DNA of 40,680 bases from an uncultured Bacteroidales bacterium (GTDB lineage Bacteria > Bacteroidota > Bacteroidia > Bacteroidales > Paludibacteraceae), in assembly GCA_903911085.1 (NCBI GenBank), contig CAIWCC010000266.1:1-40680 (forward strand), read 5' to 3'. How positions within the stretch are numbered: position 1 is the stretch's first letter; every line of letters begins with the position of its first letter. This document shows, piece after piece, positions 15,086 through 24,689 of the stretch. The notes below the pieces were generated by a model, which saw only the letters and a list, made by a program, of their open reading frames with translations, did no database searches and had not been told where the DNA came from. The position numbers and the translations under genes were made by a program.

Positions 15086-15301
15086 GGTTATTTCTTTTTT
15101 GAGGTGCTATTAATTCAATTAATCATCGTATTATTCACCTAAGAATGATATTAGATTATTCATTTTCAGTTTCTTCAATCTTTAAACTTAGTGTGTTATT
15201 TTGTGATTTTTTGTGTAATAGCTATACCACAAAGAAACACAAAAAATCAACACAAAGGTTCACAAAAAAAAGACAATAGCACCTCAAAAAAAGAAATAAC
15301 C
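15086..15301. repeat. fold-back element with 26-27 bp terminal inverted repeats
   Basis: The left arm (15086-15111, GGTTATTTC then T6 then GAGGTGCTATT) is the reverse complement of the right arm (15275-15301), apart from one extra base in the A/T run. The 163-nt interior has no ORF but holds a second inverted pair, GATTTTTTGTGT and ACACAAAAAATC. The right part (15191-15283) recurs near 19 kb. It resembles a small non-autonomous repeat. The rest of the gap (14907-15085) shows nothing. Confidence 0.65.
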
Positions 15302-15341
15302 AAAATAAAAATGTAACCAAAATTTCATAAATTGTCAGTAT

Positions 15342-15349
15342 CTTTGCAG
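15342..15349 (+). promoter_or_regulatory. -7 box of metG
   Basis: TATCTTTG matches the -7 consensus, 75 nt before the metG ATG. Confidence 0.5.
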
Positions 15350-15424
15350 TCCGAAAAAAAATGTGCACGAAGTAAGTAAGATGCAAGTAATTAAGTATCT
15401 TTAAATGCAAAAAAAAAGAATAAT

Positions 15425-17464
15425 ATGAAACAATTTAAACGTACCACCGTAACATCCGCTTTACCTTATGCCAATGGTCCAGTTCATATAGGTCATTTGG
15501 CTGGTGTTTATATTCCTGCTGATATTTATGTTCGCTATCTTCGTTTGAAAAACGAGGAAGTGCTATTTATTGGAGGTTCCGACGAACATGGTGTGCCTAT
15601 AACTTTAAAAGCTAAAAAAGAGGGAGTTAGCCCACAAGATATTGTAGATAGATATCATAATATTATTAAAAAATCGTTTGAAGATTTTGGTATTACGTTT
15701 GATATTTATTCACGTACCTCTTCGGCAACACATCGTCAAGTGGCTTCCGATATTTTTAAAACCATAAACGAAAAAGGTGGTTTTATTGAAAAAACGAACG
15801 AACAATATTATGATGAATCGGCACAACAATTTTTGGCCGACCGATATATAACAGGTAAATGTCCACACTGTGGTAATGAAAATGCTTACGGCGACCAATG
15901 TGAGTCGTGTGGTACATCGCTGAATGCTACCGATTTGATTCATCCAAAATCGGCTATTAGTGGTTCTGTGCCAGTAATGCGCGAAACAAAACATTGGTAT
16001 TTACCTCTCGATCAACACGAAGCATGGTTGCGCAAATGGATATTGGAAGAACACAAAGAATGGAAAGCAAATGTGTACGGACAATGTAAAAGTTGGTTGG
16101 ACATGGGATTGCAACCACGTGCTGTAAGTCGCGATTTAGATTGGGGAATTCCAGTGCCAGTGCCCAATGCCGAAGGTAAAGTACTGTATGTGTGGTTCGA
16201 CGCACCAATTGGTTATATTTCCAACACCAAAGAACTACTGCCTGATAGCTGGGAAAAATGGTGGAAAGATCCCGAAACACGTTTACTCCATTTTATTGGC
16301 AAAGACAATATTGTTTTTCATTGCATTGTTTTTCCAGCGGTATTAAAAGCTGAAGGTTCATACATTTTGCCTGATAATGTTCCTGCAAATGAGTTTTTAA
16401 ATTTGGAAGGCGACAAAATTTCAACTTCCCGCAATTGGGCAGTTTGGTTGCACGAATACCTCGAAGATTTTCCAGGAAAACAAGATGTGTTGCGCTATGT
16501 TTTAACTGCCAATGCCCCCGAAACCAAAGACAACGATTTTACTTGGAAAGATTTTCAGGCAAGAAACAACAATGAATTAGTGGCTATTTTTGGCAATTTT
16601 ATCAATCGAGCATTGGTATTGACACAAAAATATTACGAAGGTATAGTGCCATCTTTGGGCACTATGACCGACTACGACAAGCAAACATTGGAAGAGTTTG
16701 TAAACATAAAAACAAACGTCGAAAAACTGTTAAACAATTTCCGTTTTCGTGATGCTCAAAAAGAAGCAATGACATTGGCACGTATCGGTAATAAGTATTT
16801 AGCCGACACAGAACCTTGGAAAGTGGCCAAAACAGATATGGATCGGGTAGCAACAATTATGCATTTAAGTTTGCAAGTAGCAGCAAATTTGGCTATTGCT
16901 TTCGAACCATTTTTACCTTTTACTTCCAAAAAATTGCGTACCATGTTAAGTATGAAAAATTTTAATTGGAGCGATTTAGGTAAAATGGATTTACTTGCTG
17001 TTGGTCAACAACTTGGCACTCCAGAATTATTATTCGATAAAATTGAAGACGAAACAATAGATGCACAAATAAAAAAACTGCAAGACACAAAAATAGCTAA
17101 TGAAACAGCCAATTTTAAGGCAGCTACAGTAAAGGAAAATGTTGCATTCGAGGACTTTATGAAAATGGATATTCGAGTGGGAACGGTTTTAAATTGCGAA
17201 CGTGTACCAAAAGCAGATAAATTATTGAAATTCCGCATTGCTGATGGTTTACAAGAGCGCACAATACTTTCGGGCATAGCTCAATCGTACCCAAATCCAG
17301 CCGAATTAATAGGCACACAAGTATGTTTTATTGCTAATTTTGAACCTCGTAAGTTGCGCGGCATAATGAGCGAAGGCATGATACTTTCTGCCGAAAACGC
17401 AGATGGTAAATTGGTGCTTATACAACCCAAAGTGGAAGTTAGCAATGGTGCAGAAGTGAAGTAA
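15425..17464 (+). CDS. metG: methionyl-tRNA synthetase
   Basis: This class I synthetase charges tRNA-Met. The protein is 679 aa and of the long, dimeric type. The HIGH motif is HIGH (21-24) after PYANGPV. The zinc knuckle has CPHCG and CESCG at about 147-164. The KMSKS equivalent is KISTS (331-335). The anticodon-binding helical domain follows. A C-terminal tRNA-binding OB domain (about 575-679) has [17 protein letters not shown] and the AEGMILSA-like sequence SEGMILSA. The start at 15425 puts the catalytic fold at the usual distance. A strong terminator follows the stop. Confidence 0.98.
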   Translation: MKQFKRTTVTSALPYANGPVHIGHLAGVYIPADIYVRYLRLKNEEVLFIGGSDEHGVPITLKAKKEGVSPQDIVDRYHNIIKKSFEDFGITFDIYSRTSSATHRQVASDIFKTINEKGGFIEKTNEQYYDESAQQFLADRYITGKCPHCGNENAYGDQCESCGTSLNATDLIHPKSAISGSVPVMRETKHWYLPLDQHEAWLRKWILEEHKEWKANVYGQCKSWLDMGLQPRAVSRDLDWGIPVPVPNAEGKVLYVWFDAPIGYISNTKELLPDSWEKWWKDPETRLLHFIGKDNIVFHCIVFPAVLKAEGSYILPDNVPANEFLNLEGDKISTSRNWAVWLHEYLEDFPGKQDVLRYVLTANAPETKDNDFTWKDFQARNNNELVAIFGNFINRALVLTQKYYEGIVPSLGTMTDYDKQTLEEFVNIKTNVEKLLNNFRFRDAQKEAMTLARIGNKYLADTEPWKVAKTDMDRVATIMHLSLQVAANLAIAFEPFLPFTSKKLRTMLSMKNFNWSDLGKMDLLAVGQQLGTPELLFDKIEDETIDAQIKKLQDTKIANETANFKAATVKENVAFEDFMKMDIRVGTVLNCERVPKADKLLKFRIADGLQERTILSGIAQSYPNPAELIGTQVCFIANFEPRKLRGIMSEGMILSAENADGKLVLIQPKVEVSNGAEVK

Positions 17465-17491
17465 AAAAAGTGATTTACCAAACATAAAAAA

Positions 17492-17523
17492 AGCATCAAA
17501 TGGCATTTCCATTTGATGCTTTT
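17492..17523 (+). terminator. metG terminator
   Basis: AGCATCAAATGG (17492-17503) pairs over 12 bp with CCATTTGATGCT (17509-17520) around a 5-nt loop. TTT follows, and an A-run lies in front, so it may work in both directions. Confidence 0.8.
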
Positions 17524-17859
17524 CTAATATGTATAATGCCCTAAAATAATTAGGTGAAAGCTTAAGCACTAATCTTTCAAGTTAATGTGTTATTTGGCAT
17601 AATATTTAAATATAAATCATTATATCAGCTAATTGCATTGCAAAAAAATCAGAAATCTAGCAGCCTTAATAACGAAAAAAAGACATCTTATATTTGCGAA
17701 AATTTGTGTAATTTGCGTTCAAACCTTTTGTTTCGAAAATAAGCAAAATTAGTTATAACAACAAAAATACGAAGTATTTTAAAAATCCGTTTTTAATCCG
17801 TCTAATCAGTGTAATCCGCGTGCTATTTCTTTTTTGGTTCTGGCTTGTTCAGCTTAAGC
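17524..17859. repeat. gene-free gap with degenerate short-period repeats
   Basis: Bases 17692-17722 carry TTTGCG-type units like those at 1092-1142. Bases 17783-17822 carry repeated AATCCGT/TAATC units of about 10 nt. No ORF or RNA gene is seen. The repeats lie between the convergent metG and trpS genes. Confidence 0.5.
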
Positions 17860-18849
17860 TTATCTAAATCCAATAATTTGCCTTACTTCACGAATGGTTT
17901 TTGCAGCGTTTTCTTGCGCTTTTTCCTTGCCCATTCGTCTAACCTTCAAAAGATACTCTTCATCGCTCGAAATGGCTCTGATTCGCTCACGAAATGGGTC
18001 GGTAAAACTTATCATATCTTGAGCTAATTGCTTTTTCATATCGCCGTAGCGTATTTGACATTTATTATATTGCTCTTCGAAAAATGTCAATGTTTCGGGT
18101 GCAGAAACAACTTTCATCAATTGGAAAATATTCTGAATTGGTTCTGGTTTTGCTTGAAAAGGCTCAGTTGGACCAGCATCGGTTACAGCTTTCATCACTT
18201 TTTTTCGAATAGCTTCAGGCTCATCGGCAAAATAGATAGCATTTCCTTCGCCTTCCGATTTTCCCATTTTTCCACTGCCATTCAATCCCGGTATTTTAAC
18301 TAGTTCTTGTCCAAAATTAAAAGCTTGTGGTTCAGGAAAATAATCCACATCGTACAATCTGTTGAACCTGTTTCCAAATGTGCGCGTCATTTCCAAGTGT
18401 TGCTCTTGGTCCTTTCCTACAGGTACTTTGGTAGCACGGTGAATAAGAATATCAGCAGCCATTAACGTAGGATATGTTAAAAGTCCAGCATTCACATTTT
18501 CGGGTTGTTGACGGATTTTATCTTTGAATGACGTACAACGCTCCAACTCACCAATATAAGCATTCATGTTTAAAAACAAATAAAGCTCAGCAACTTCTGG
18601 GACATCGCTCTGAACATATAAAGTAGCTTTTTCGGGGTCTAAACCAGCAGCCAAATACTCAACCAAAATTTGTTGCACATTTCCGTTCAAATCGCCAGGA
18701 GTAGGATGTGTGGTAAGTGAATGATAATCAGCAATAAAAAAATAGCAATTGTGCTCATTTTGCATGTTGATAAAATTGCGCAATGCGCCAAAATAATTTC
18801 CTAAGTGAAGGTTTCCAGTCGGTCGAATACCGCTAACTACAGTTTCCAT
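17860..18849 (-). CDS. trpS: tryptophanyl-tRNA synthetase
   Basis: This class I synthetase charges tRNA-Trp. The protein is 329 aa, the normal bacterial length. The N-terminal SGIRPTGNLHLGNYFGAL holds the HIGH-like HLGN. The catalytic KMSKS equivalent is KMGKSEG. The region VPVGKDQEQHLEMTR is family-typical. The start at 18849 gives METVVSGIRPTG, which fits. A -7 box lies 86 nt upstream. Confidence 0.97.
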   Translation of the reverse strand: METVVSGIRPTGNLHLGNYFGALRNFINMQNEHNCYFFIADYHSLTTHPTPGDLNGNVQQILVEYLAAGLDPEKATLYVQSDVPEVAELYLFLNMNAYIGELERCTSFKDKIRQQPENVNAGLLTYPTLMAADILIHRATKVPVGKDQEQHLEMTRTFGNRFNRLYDVDYFPEPQAFNFGQELVKIPGLNGSGKMGKSEGEGNAIYFADEPEAIRKKVMKAVTDAGPTEPFQAKPEPIQNIFQLMKVVSAPETLTFFEEQYNKCQIRYGDMKKQLAQDMISFTDPFRERIRAISSDEEYLLKVRRMGKEKAQENAAKTIREVRQIIGFR

Positions 18850-18934
18850 AAATATGTATATTTGACTTTTTTCTTTTGATTAAATATGTATTTGTTTGAT
18901 AATGTGTATTTTATCAAATTTCATAAAACGATGC

Positions 18935-18942
18935 AAAGATAC
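18935..18942 (-). promoter_or_regulatory. -7 box of trpS
   Basis: On the minus strand the bases read TATCTTTG, matching TAnnTTTG, about 86 nt before the trpS ATG. Confidence 0.5.
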
Positions 18943-18994
18943 TACTTTTTTTTATGTATTTGTATTGAAATACTAGCTTATTACTTTTTTTTGT

Positions 18995-19078
18995 AGTGCT
19001 ATTGTGAGTTTTTTGAGAACCTTTGCGATGGTTTTTTGTGCTAAGCTGTTACACAAAAATCACAAAATAAGCCACAAA
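18995..19078. repeat. second copy of the dispersed GTGCTATTG repeat
   Basis: GTGCTATTGTGA, GAACCTTTGCG, GGTTTTTTGTG, GTTACACAAAAATCACAAAA in this order match the reverse complement of 15191-15283 almost unit for unit, with a gap of about 13 nt. It lies between trpS and the rpsP terminator. No gene is seen in this 347-nt gap. Confidence 0.7.
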
Positions 19079-19148
19079 AAAATTGATGAAAAAATTAATT
19101 TATCAAATATCATTCTGTGCAGTGTAAAACGATAAACTACACAAAAAA

Positions 19149-19170
19149 AACCCGAAAGTAACTTCGGGTT
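19149..19170 (-). terminator. rpsP terminator
   Basis: AACCCGAA pairs with TTCGGGTT around a 6-nt loop, and on the minus strand a T-run (complement of 19143-19150) follows. It lies 28 nt after the rpsP stop. Confidence 0.8.
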
Positions 19171-19197
19171 TTATTAATATTGATTATGCCGTTTAAT

Positions 19198-19728
19198 TTA
19201 TTCAGCGGCTTCTTCTGTAGCTGGTGCTTCGGCAGGTGTTTCTACAACAGGATTTGCAGCAATAATTGCGTCGGCTTTCTTTTTAGCTACTTCAGCAGCT
19301 TTTGATTTGTTTACTTCTACTTCGGCGGCTAAACGAGTTTTAGCATCAGCTTGTTTTGCAGCTACTAATTGTTCTTTAGTTTTAGCAATATTTGAAATTT
19401 TGCTAGCTTTCCAAGCTTCGAAACGTACGTCGGCTTCTGCTGCATCAAATGCACCTTTTTGCACACCTTCTAATAAGTGTTTTTTCATTAAAACTCCTTC
19501 TGAAGAAAGAATGTTGCGTGTTGTGTCGGTAGGTTGTGCACCTGTTTGCAACCAATACAATGCTTTCTCGAATTTCAAATCGATAGTTGCAGGGTTTGTG
19601 TTTGGATTGTAAGAACCGATACGTTCGATAAATTTGCCATCACGTGGCGCTCTGCTGTCAGCGATAACGATATGATAATAAGCATACCCCTTACGTCCGT
19701 GACGTTGCAATCTAATTTTTACTGGCAT
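19198..19728 (-). CDS. rpsP: 30S ribosomal protein S16
   Basis: This 30S subunit protein is needed for assembly. The first ~80 residues are canonical ([53 protein letters not shown]). The protein is 176 aa, about twice the usual length. The extra C-terminal part is rich in Ala, Lys and Glu and probably disordered or helical; such tails are known in S16 of Bacteroidota. It appears to be transcribed alone, with its own -7 box and terminator. Confidence 0.97.
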   Translation of the reverse strand: MPVKIRLQRHGRKGYAYYHIVIADSRAPRDGKFIERIGSYNPNTNPATIDLKFEKALYWLQTGAQPTDTTRNILSSEGVLMKKHLLEGVQKGAFDAAEADVRFEAWKASKISNIAKTKEQLVAAKQADAKTRLAAEVEVNKSKAAEVAKKKADAIIAANPVVETPAEAPATEEAAE

Positions 19729-19780
19729 TTTTTTATTTGTTAAATGATTATACCTAATGCTTTTTCTCGAAAAGCGGTTG

Positions 19781-19788
19781 CAAAGGTA
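19781..19788 (-). promoter_or_regulatory. -7 box of rpsP
   Basis: The minus strand reads TACCTTTG, an exact match to TAnnTTTG, 52 nt before the rpsP ATG. Confidence 0.55.
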
Positions 19789-19886
19789 ATCTTTTTATTT
19801 GGAATGGAAAACTATTTTTTAAAATAAAACCTTTGGCGTTATTTTTAAAGTCCAATAACAGTTTGAATTAGGTATTGTTTTATGTC

Positions 19887-21128
19887 TTAATCATGCATTA
19901 GGAGTGAACTGTCGCCATAGCTCAAAAATCGGAAATCGTGCGTCATTGCGTAGTCGTAAATTTCCTTCCAATTTCCATTTACAAAAGCGGATACAAGAAG
20001 TAGTAAGGTGCTTTTTGGTTGGTGAAAATTGGTAATCATTCCATTTATCACTTTAAACTTATAGCCTGGTTTGATGAGAATCTGGGTTTCGGCATGAAGT
20101 GTTGAAAGATGATTAGCATCTAAATAATCGATAATACTTTGCAGTGCATCAAATGTGGAAATTTCGGTACAATTCTCATAAGGAGTCCATTGTGAAACCT
20201 TGAATTTTATATCATTTTTGTTCGAATAAATATCACCATTGGAGTTTACAAAGGCTGGTGAGAGGTAATATAAACTCTCTAAAGTTCTGACTGAAGTTGT
20301 ACCTACAGCAATTATTTTTCCAAGATTTTTTTGAATGTTTTCTATCGTACTGCGATGCACCGATATTACTTCGGTGTGCATGGTATGATCGTTTACAGTT
20401 TCGGTTTTCACCGGTTGAAAAGTACCAGCTCCAACGTGTAATGTAAGTTCTTCGGTTTCAATTTCTTTCAATTTTAGGGTTTCAAATACTTGTGGTGTAA
20501 AGTGTAGACCAGCTGTTGGAGCTGCTACCGAACCTTTAATTTTTGAATAAACTGTCTGATAATTAGCAATATCACTTTCTTCGGTTTTTCTGTTGAGATA
20601 TGGTGGAATTGGCAATTCGCCAGCTTTCTCTAATATATCAGCAAAATGAATATTATTATCCCACGAAAAATAAATACTGTGGGTGTTTCCTTGGGTTTCG
20701 AGCAGTTCAGCATTGAAATTGCAACTTATTCCATCTATAACTATTAACTTGCTAAGTTTACCTTCCTTCCATTTTTTCAAATTTCCCACCATACATCGCC
20801 AAGTACATTCGGATGTTGCACCAAAAGAAACTGCATGATCCGAAGGCATTAATGGTTCGAGGCAAAAAACTTCAATGCGTGCTCCAGTTTCTTTAAAAAA
20901 CTCCAAACGTGCCTGAATTACACGGGTATTGTTGTAAACTAATAAACTTTTTTCAGGTATAAAATCGGCTATATTTGAAAATTTGCTTTCAGAAATGGTC
21001 TTATTTTTAAAAACCAACAATTTTGAAGTGTCTCGTTGAGACAATGGAAACTTGGCAATACGTTCATCTGGCAACGAATAATTAAATTCGTCGATATAAA
21101 TGAGTGAGTTTTCGTTTGTTGTATTCAC
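19887..21128 (-). CDS. queA: tRNA preQ1(34) S-adenosylmethionine ribosyltransferase-isomerase
   Basis: QueA transfers and isomerises the ribose of S-adenosylmethionine onto preQ1 at tRNA position 34, making epoxyqueuosine. The protein is 413 aa, longer than the ~350 aa of E. coli. Family stretches are FNYSLPDERIAKFPL near the start, AAPTAGLHFT mid-protein, LHVGAGTFQPVKTE, VGTTSVRTLES and MITNFHQPKSTLLLLVSAF. No other queuosine gene is in the window. The start at 21128 leaves about 10 residues before the conserved FNYSLP. Confidence 0.96.
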   Translation of the reverse strand: MNTTNENSLIYIDEFNYSLPDERIAKFPLSQRDTSKLLVFKNKTISESKFSNIADFIPEKSLLVYNNTRVIQARLEFFKETGARIEVFCLEPLMPSDHAVSFGATSECTWRCMVGNLKKWKEGKLSKLIVIDGISCNFNAELLETQGNTHSIYFSWDNNIHFADILEKAGELPIPPYLNRKTEESDIANYQTVYSKIKGSVAAPTAGLHFTPQVFETLKLKEIETEELTLHVGAGTFQPVKTETVNDHTMHTEVISVHRSTIENIQKNLGKIIAVGTTSVRTLESLYYLSPAFVNSNGDIYSNKNDIKFKVSQWTPYENCTEISTFDALQSIIDYLDANHLSTLHAETQILIKPGYKFKVINGMITNFHQPKSTLLLLVSAFVNGNWKEIYDYAMTHDFRFLSYGDSSLLMHD

Positions 21129-21159
21129 TTTGGAGTTTCTCTGTTTTAAAAAAGGATTG

Positions 21160-21167
21160 CAAAATTA
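21160..21167 (-). promoter_or_regulatory. -7 box of queA
   Basis: On the minus strand the sequence is TAATTTTG, matching TAnnTTTG, about 31 nt before the ATG. Confidence 0.45.
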
Positions 21168-21290
21168 CGAATAAATGACCAAAGAAAAAAACGTATTTAA
21201 TTGGTCTTTAAAAAAGGAGATTATTTAGTTTTAATGCTAAAAAGTCCAATATATTAACTAAAAATGGAGAAAAACATGTTTTACAACACA

Positions 21291-21311
21291 AATCTTTATA
21301 AAATCTTTATA
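21291..21311 (+). promoter_or_regulatory. KdpE-type direct repeat ahead of the KimA-like permease
   Basis: Two exact copies of AATCTTTATA (21291-21300 and 21302-21311) repeat with an 11-nt period, one helical turn. The downstream edge is exactly 42 nt before the -7-like GAACTTTG (21354-21361). The same repeat at the same distance lies ahead of kdp (32202-32222). OmpR/PhoB-family regulators bind such repeats, so KdpE is the natural candidate. Confidence 0.65.
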
Positions 21312-21353
21312 CATCGCCAAAACTTCTTTATGTCAGATTTATAAAATATGTCG

Positions 21354-21361
21354 GAACTTTG
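21354..21361 (+). promoter_or_regulatory. -7-like box of the KimA-like gene
   Basis: GAACTTTG differs from TAnnTTTG at one position. It lies 39 nt before the ATG and at the same 42-nt distance from the direct repeat as the kdp -7 box. Confidence 0.5.
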
Positions 21362-21400
21362 CAGCGAAATATTTTTGTAAAATTTTAAGGTAAAAAAGTT

Positions 21401-23419
21401 ATGACTGACGTTATTAAAAAAGTAAAGAAAACTGTTATTGGAAATCCTTTGGATTTGAAAGATAGCTCAACTTTTAGACACATTTCACTAATTGTGTTTT
21501 TTGCTTGGGTTGGGCTTGGGTCTGATGCGCTATCATCTTCGTGTTATGGTCCCGAGGAGATTTACAAAACACTAGGAGTGCATGTCAATCTATCAATTAT
21601 TGTTGGATTAATTACCATGCTGACGATATTTATTATCAGCACGAGTTATTCTCAAATTATTAAACTGTTTCCTCATGGTGGTGGTGGATATTTGGTTGCA
21701 AGTAGATTAATTTCACCAAATGTAGGTATGATTTCTGGTTGTGCTTTGTTAATTGATTATGTATTAACTATTTCTATATCAGTGTCGAGTGGAGCTGATG
21801 CAATTTTTAGTTTTTTACCTTTCGAATATCAGAGTTACAAAGTTGCATTTGCTTTGGTGATTTTATTTATATTGTCTTTGTTAAATTTGCGCGGAGTAAA
21901 AGAATCTGTTACAGCTTTGACGCCAATATTTGTAATTTTCTTACTTTCACATATTTTTCTAATTGTATATGCTTTTGCTACACATGCATCGCAAATGCAT
22001 TCAGTTGTGGTTCAAACTGGTACAGAATTAACAGGCACTGTTCGTCAACTAGGAATTTATGGAACCATATTTCTGATAATGAAAGCATATAGTATGGGTG
22101 CAGGTACATATACTGGTATCGAAGCAGTAAGTAATGGAATTCCAAACCTGCGTGAACCTCGTGTAAAAACTGCAATAAAAACAATGCGATTACTAGCCAT
22201 TTCGTTGTCGGCAGCTGTGCTTGGCTTAATTATTTCTTATTTCTTATTTGGTGTTCAAATGCAACCCGGAAAAACGATGAATGCGGTGTTGATAAACAAT
22301 GCAATTGCAAACTGGAATCCTGTTTTTGGACAAACGTTCTTGTATGTAACGTTAATATCGGAAGCTGCTTTATTGTTTGTAGCTGCCCAAACTGGTTTTT
22401 TGGATGGGCCACGCGTAATGTCGAACATGGCACACGATTCGTGGTTGCCAAGGAGTTTTTCAATGTTGAGCGATCGTTTGGTTTCACAAAACGGTATTCT
22501 CATTATGGGTGTTGCTGCCTACTTTGTAATTTGGATGTCGAAAGCATCTGTTGCATTTTTGGTGGTCCTTTATAGTATTAATGTGTTTATTACCTTTTCA
22601 TTGTCTCAGTTTGGAATGGTGAAACACTGGTTTCAAGTACGGAAAGAAGAAAAAAAATGGTTTGGTAAACTCTTGGTAAATGGAACTGGTTTTTTGTTAA
22701 CAACATTCATTTTATTCACCGTAATTATTATTAAATTTGATGAAGGAGGCTGGATTACAATTTTAATAACAGGAGCTTTGGTGTTGCTTGCACTTAGTAT
22801 TAAGGGACATTATAAGAAAATTGGTAAAGAAATAGGTAGAATACAGACAATTATGAATTCTAAAATGCCTGAAACCATTGAAGAACTTAATAAAACGATG
22901 ACACGTAAAGTGAGGACAAATGAAGTAGATTATAGCGATATGACTGCTGTAATTTTGGTAAATGGCTATTCTGGTATAGGTTTATATTCATTATTTAAAA
23001 TTTTAAGTAAATTCAAAGATGTATACAAAAACTTTATATTTGTTCAGATTGGAGTGGTGGATGCTGATAGTTTTCATCACAGCGCAGTGGTGGAAACAAT
23101 TACTGAAAACATTCAACAAGATTTAAGTAAATATGTATATTTAATCAATCAGCTGGGTTATAATGCAGAATACCGCTATGCTATTGGAACAGATGTAGCA
23201 GAAGAAGTGCTTAAAATTGTACCTGAAATTACTGAAGAATACCACAATACAACATTTATTGGTGGACAATTAGTTTTTAGTGGAACTTATCGTGCATCCA
23301 GGTTATTGCATAATTATACCATATTTTCAATTCAACGTAGGCTGTACAAATTGGGGCTTACAACTATTATTATACCAATTTCATTGCGAAAAGCTTTACA
23401 AGTAAATAATTATAAATAA
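21401..23419 (+). CDS. APC-family permease, KimA-like potassium importer
   Basis: This 672-aa protein is an inner-membrane transporter. About 12 hydrophobic helices fill residues 25-470, and a ~200-aa soluble domain follows. Features of the KimA/YdaO branch of the APC superfamily are WVGLGSDALSSSCYGPEE (36-53), FPHGGGGYLVASRLISPNVG and YTGIEAVSNGIPN. KimA relatives import potassium, and in Firmicutes they are inhibited by c-di-AMP. The neighbouring Kdp system and the shared 11-nt-period promoter repeat support a role in potassium uptake. An amino-acid substrate cannot be excluded from sequence alone. A 69-aa gene follows after 9 nt. Confidence 0.8.
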   Translation: MTDVIKKVKKTVIGNPLDLKDSSTFRHISLIVFFAWVGLGSDALSSSCYGPEEIYKTLGVHVNLSIIVGLITMLTIFIISTSYSQIIKLFPHGGGGYLVASRLISPNVGMISGCALLIDYVLTISISVSSGADAIFSFLPFEYQSYKVAFALVILFILSLLNLRGVKESVTALTPIFVIFLLSHIFLIVYAFATHASQMHSVVVQTGTELTGTVRQLGIYGTIFLIMKAYSMGAGTYTGIEAVSNGIPNLREPRVKTAIKTMRLLAISLSAAVLGLIISYFLFGVQMQPGKTMNAVLINNAIANWNPVFGQTFLYVTLISEAALLFVAAQTGFLDGPRVMSNMAHDSWLPRSFSMLSDRLVSQNGILIMGVAAYFVIWMSKASVAFLVVLYSINVFITFSLSQFGMVKHWFQVRKEEKKWFGKLLVNGTGFLLTTFILFTVIIIKFDEGGWITILITGALVLLALSIKGHYKKIGKEIGRIQTIMNSKMPETIEELNKTMTRKVRTNEVDYSDMTAVILVNGYSGIGLYSLFKILSKFKDVYKNFIFVQIGVVDADSFHHSAVVETITENIQQDLSKYVYLINQLGYNAEYRYAIGTDVAEEVLKIVPEITEEYHNTTFIGGQLVFSGTYRASRLLHNYTIFSIQRRLYKLGLTTIIIPISLRKALQVNNYK

Positions 23420-23428
23420 TTTTGTGCC

Positions 23429-23638
23429 ATGGAAAAATTAATTGAAGACTTGATGCTACGACTTGAAAAAGAAAAAGCACAAAGTTTTAGAGTAATTGAA
23501 AATTTATCTTCAGAGGATAAATCGTTGGAATGTATTCATAAAGGCAAAATATTTGCTTTTTCTTATTGTGTAAATGAATTGGAAAGAATGATTGAATATC
23601 AAAAAATCAGTAATCAGAATCAAAGTAATAAAAAATGA
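23429..23638 (+). CDS. small hypothetical protein behind the permease
   Basis: This 69-aa hydrophilic protein begins MEKLIEDLMLRLEKEKAQSF and is probably helical. I recognise no family. It starts 9 nt after the permease stop, so it is probably co-transcribed and may act with it. The following 23639-23919 gap has no further convincing gene. Confidence 0.6.
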   Translation: MEKLIEDLMLRLEKEKAQSFRVIENLSSEDKSLECIHKGKIFAFSYCVNELERMIEYQKISNQNQSNKK

Positions 23639-23863
23639 AACTGAACTATTTTAAACAAAGTATATAGTCGTTTCTAGGAGCAAAACTATATAAAATTTGG
23701 CTTCTCCAAAGTTATGAAAATGCTCTTTTGTTAACAATGGTTATACTTGTAATATTTATTTTTTACCGAAAAAAAGGAGGAAAGTAGCGACATAATAAAA
23801 AGTCAAGACGACTTCATTAAATCCAACTTATCATTCTTTATATCAACTTAATAACAATGACTT

Positions 23864-23871
23864 TATCTTTG
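23864..23871 (+). promoter_or_regulatory. -7 box of kdpE
   Basis: TATCTTTG matches TAnnTTTG, 48 nt before the kdpE ATG. No clear -33 box is seen. Confidence 0.5.
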
Positions 23872-23919
23872 TATGGTACATGAAAAAAACCGAAAGGCTG
23901 ACTTAAAAAAACAGACTCT

Positions 23920-24603
23920 ATGGACTCAAAGCAAACTATTCTTATAATTGATGATGAAATCCAAATACGAAGGCTTCTTGAAATAAACCTGACAGCCAAC
24001 GGTTATCGGGCTGTCGAAGCCGGAACAGGCAAAGATGGTTGTTTGTTGGCTGCTTCGGTCAATCCTGTACTTATTATCCTCGATTTGGGCTTACCTGATA
24101 TGGACGGTTTGGATGTATTGAAGAAACTACGCGAATGGTATACAGGACCAATTATTATCCTTTCGGTACGAAATTCAGAAGAAGATATTGTAAGGGCATT
24201 GGACAATGGAGCTAATGATTATTTGACCAAACCGTTTCACACCCGTGAGTTACTTGCTAGAATACGTGTAGCAACCCATCAAGTTATTCGCCAGCAAGAA
24301 GTTTCCATGGTTTTTGATAACCTAACCATTGATTTGGGAAAACACGTTGCCACCAAAAATGGTGAAATTATTAAACTGACAACTACTGAATTTTCGTTAT
24401 TGGCTCTGATGGCCAAAAACGAAGGGCGGGTACTTACCCATGTTTATTTACTTCAGGAAATATGGGGATATGGACATACTGAAGAAACTCAGTATCTGCG
24501 GGTTTTCATTGCCCAACTTCGTAAAAAGATTGAAGATAATCCTTCAAAACCTAAATTGTTGATAACAGAATCAGGTATTGGGTATCGGTTTAGTGGATTA
24601 TAA
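23920..24603 (+). CDS. kdpE: OmpR-family response regulator KdpE (first copy)
   Basis: This 227-aa regulator has a receiver domain (about 1-120) with acidic pair DD (11-12), phospho-acceptor D55 in LIILDLGLPD and Lys in YLTKPF. A C-terminal winged helix (about 130-227) ends TESGIGYRFSGL. KdpE turns on kdp genes under potassium limitation. It is on the plus strand, tail to tail with kdpD, so the pair is not in one operon. The paralogue at 33546 shares the REWYTGPIIILSVR-like and NGANDYLTKPF stretches. Confidence 0.92.
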   Translation: MDSKQTILIIDDEIQIRRLLEINLTANGYRAVEAGTGKDGCLLAASVNPVLIILDLGLPDMDGLDVLKKLREWYTGPIIILSVRNSEEDIVRALDNGANDYLTKPFHTRELLARIRVATHQVIRQQEVSMVFDNLTIDLGKHVATKNGEIIKLTTTEFSLLALMAKNEGRVLTHVYLLQEIWGYGHTEETQYLRVFIAQLRKKIEDNPSKPKLLITESGIGYRFSGL

Positions 24604-24640
24604 AAAAAGTCCGTAAATACCACAAGGATAATTACGGACT
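24602..24640 (-). terminator. terminator of the kdp operon
   Basis: AGTCCGTAA (24608-24616) pairs with TTACGGACT (24632-24640). On the minus strand the stem is followed by a T-run (complement of 24602-24608), so it ends minus-strand transcription about 50 nt after the kdpD stop. It directly abuts the kdpE stop. Confidence 0.7.
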
Positions 24641-24689
24641 CTAACAAATATAAATTGAGCAGTTAGCTCATAGTCAAGCTAGATTATTT

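Noticed and set aside
23737-23787. A 16-aa hydrophobic peptide between the permease-linked small gene and kdpE, as a KdpF-like protein.
   Set aside because: It is very short, has no ribosome-binding context, lacks the KPEKF end, and a clear kdpF exists at 31741.
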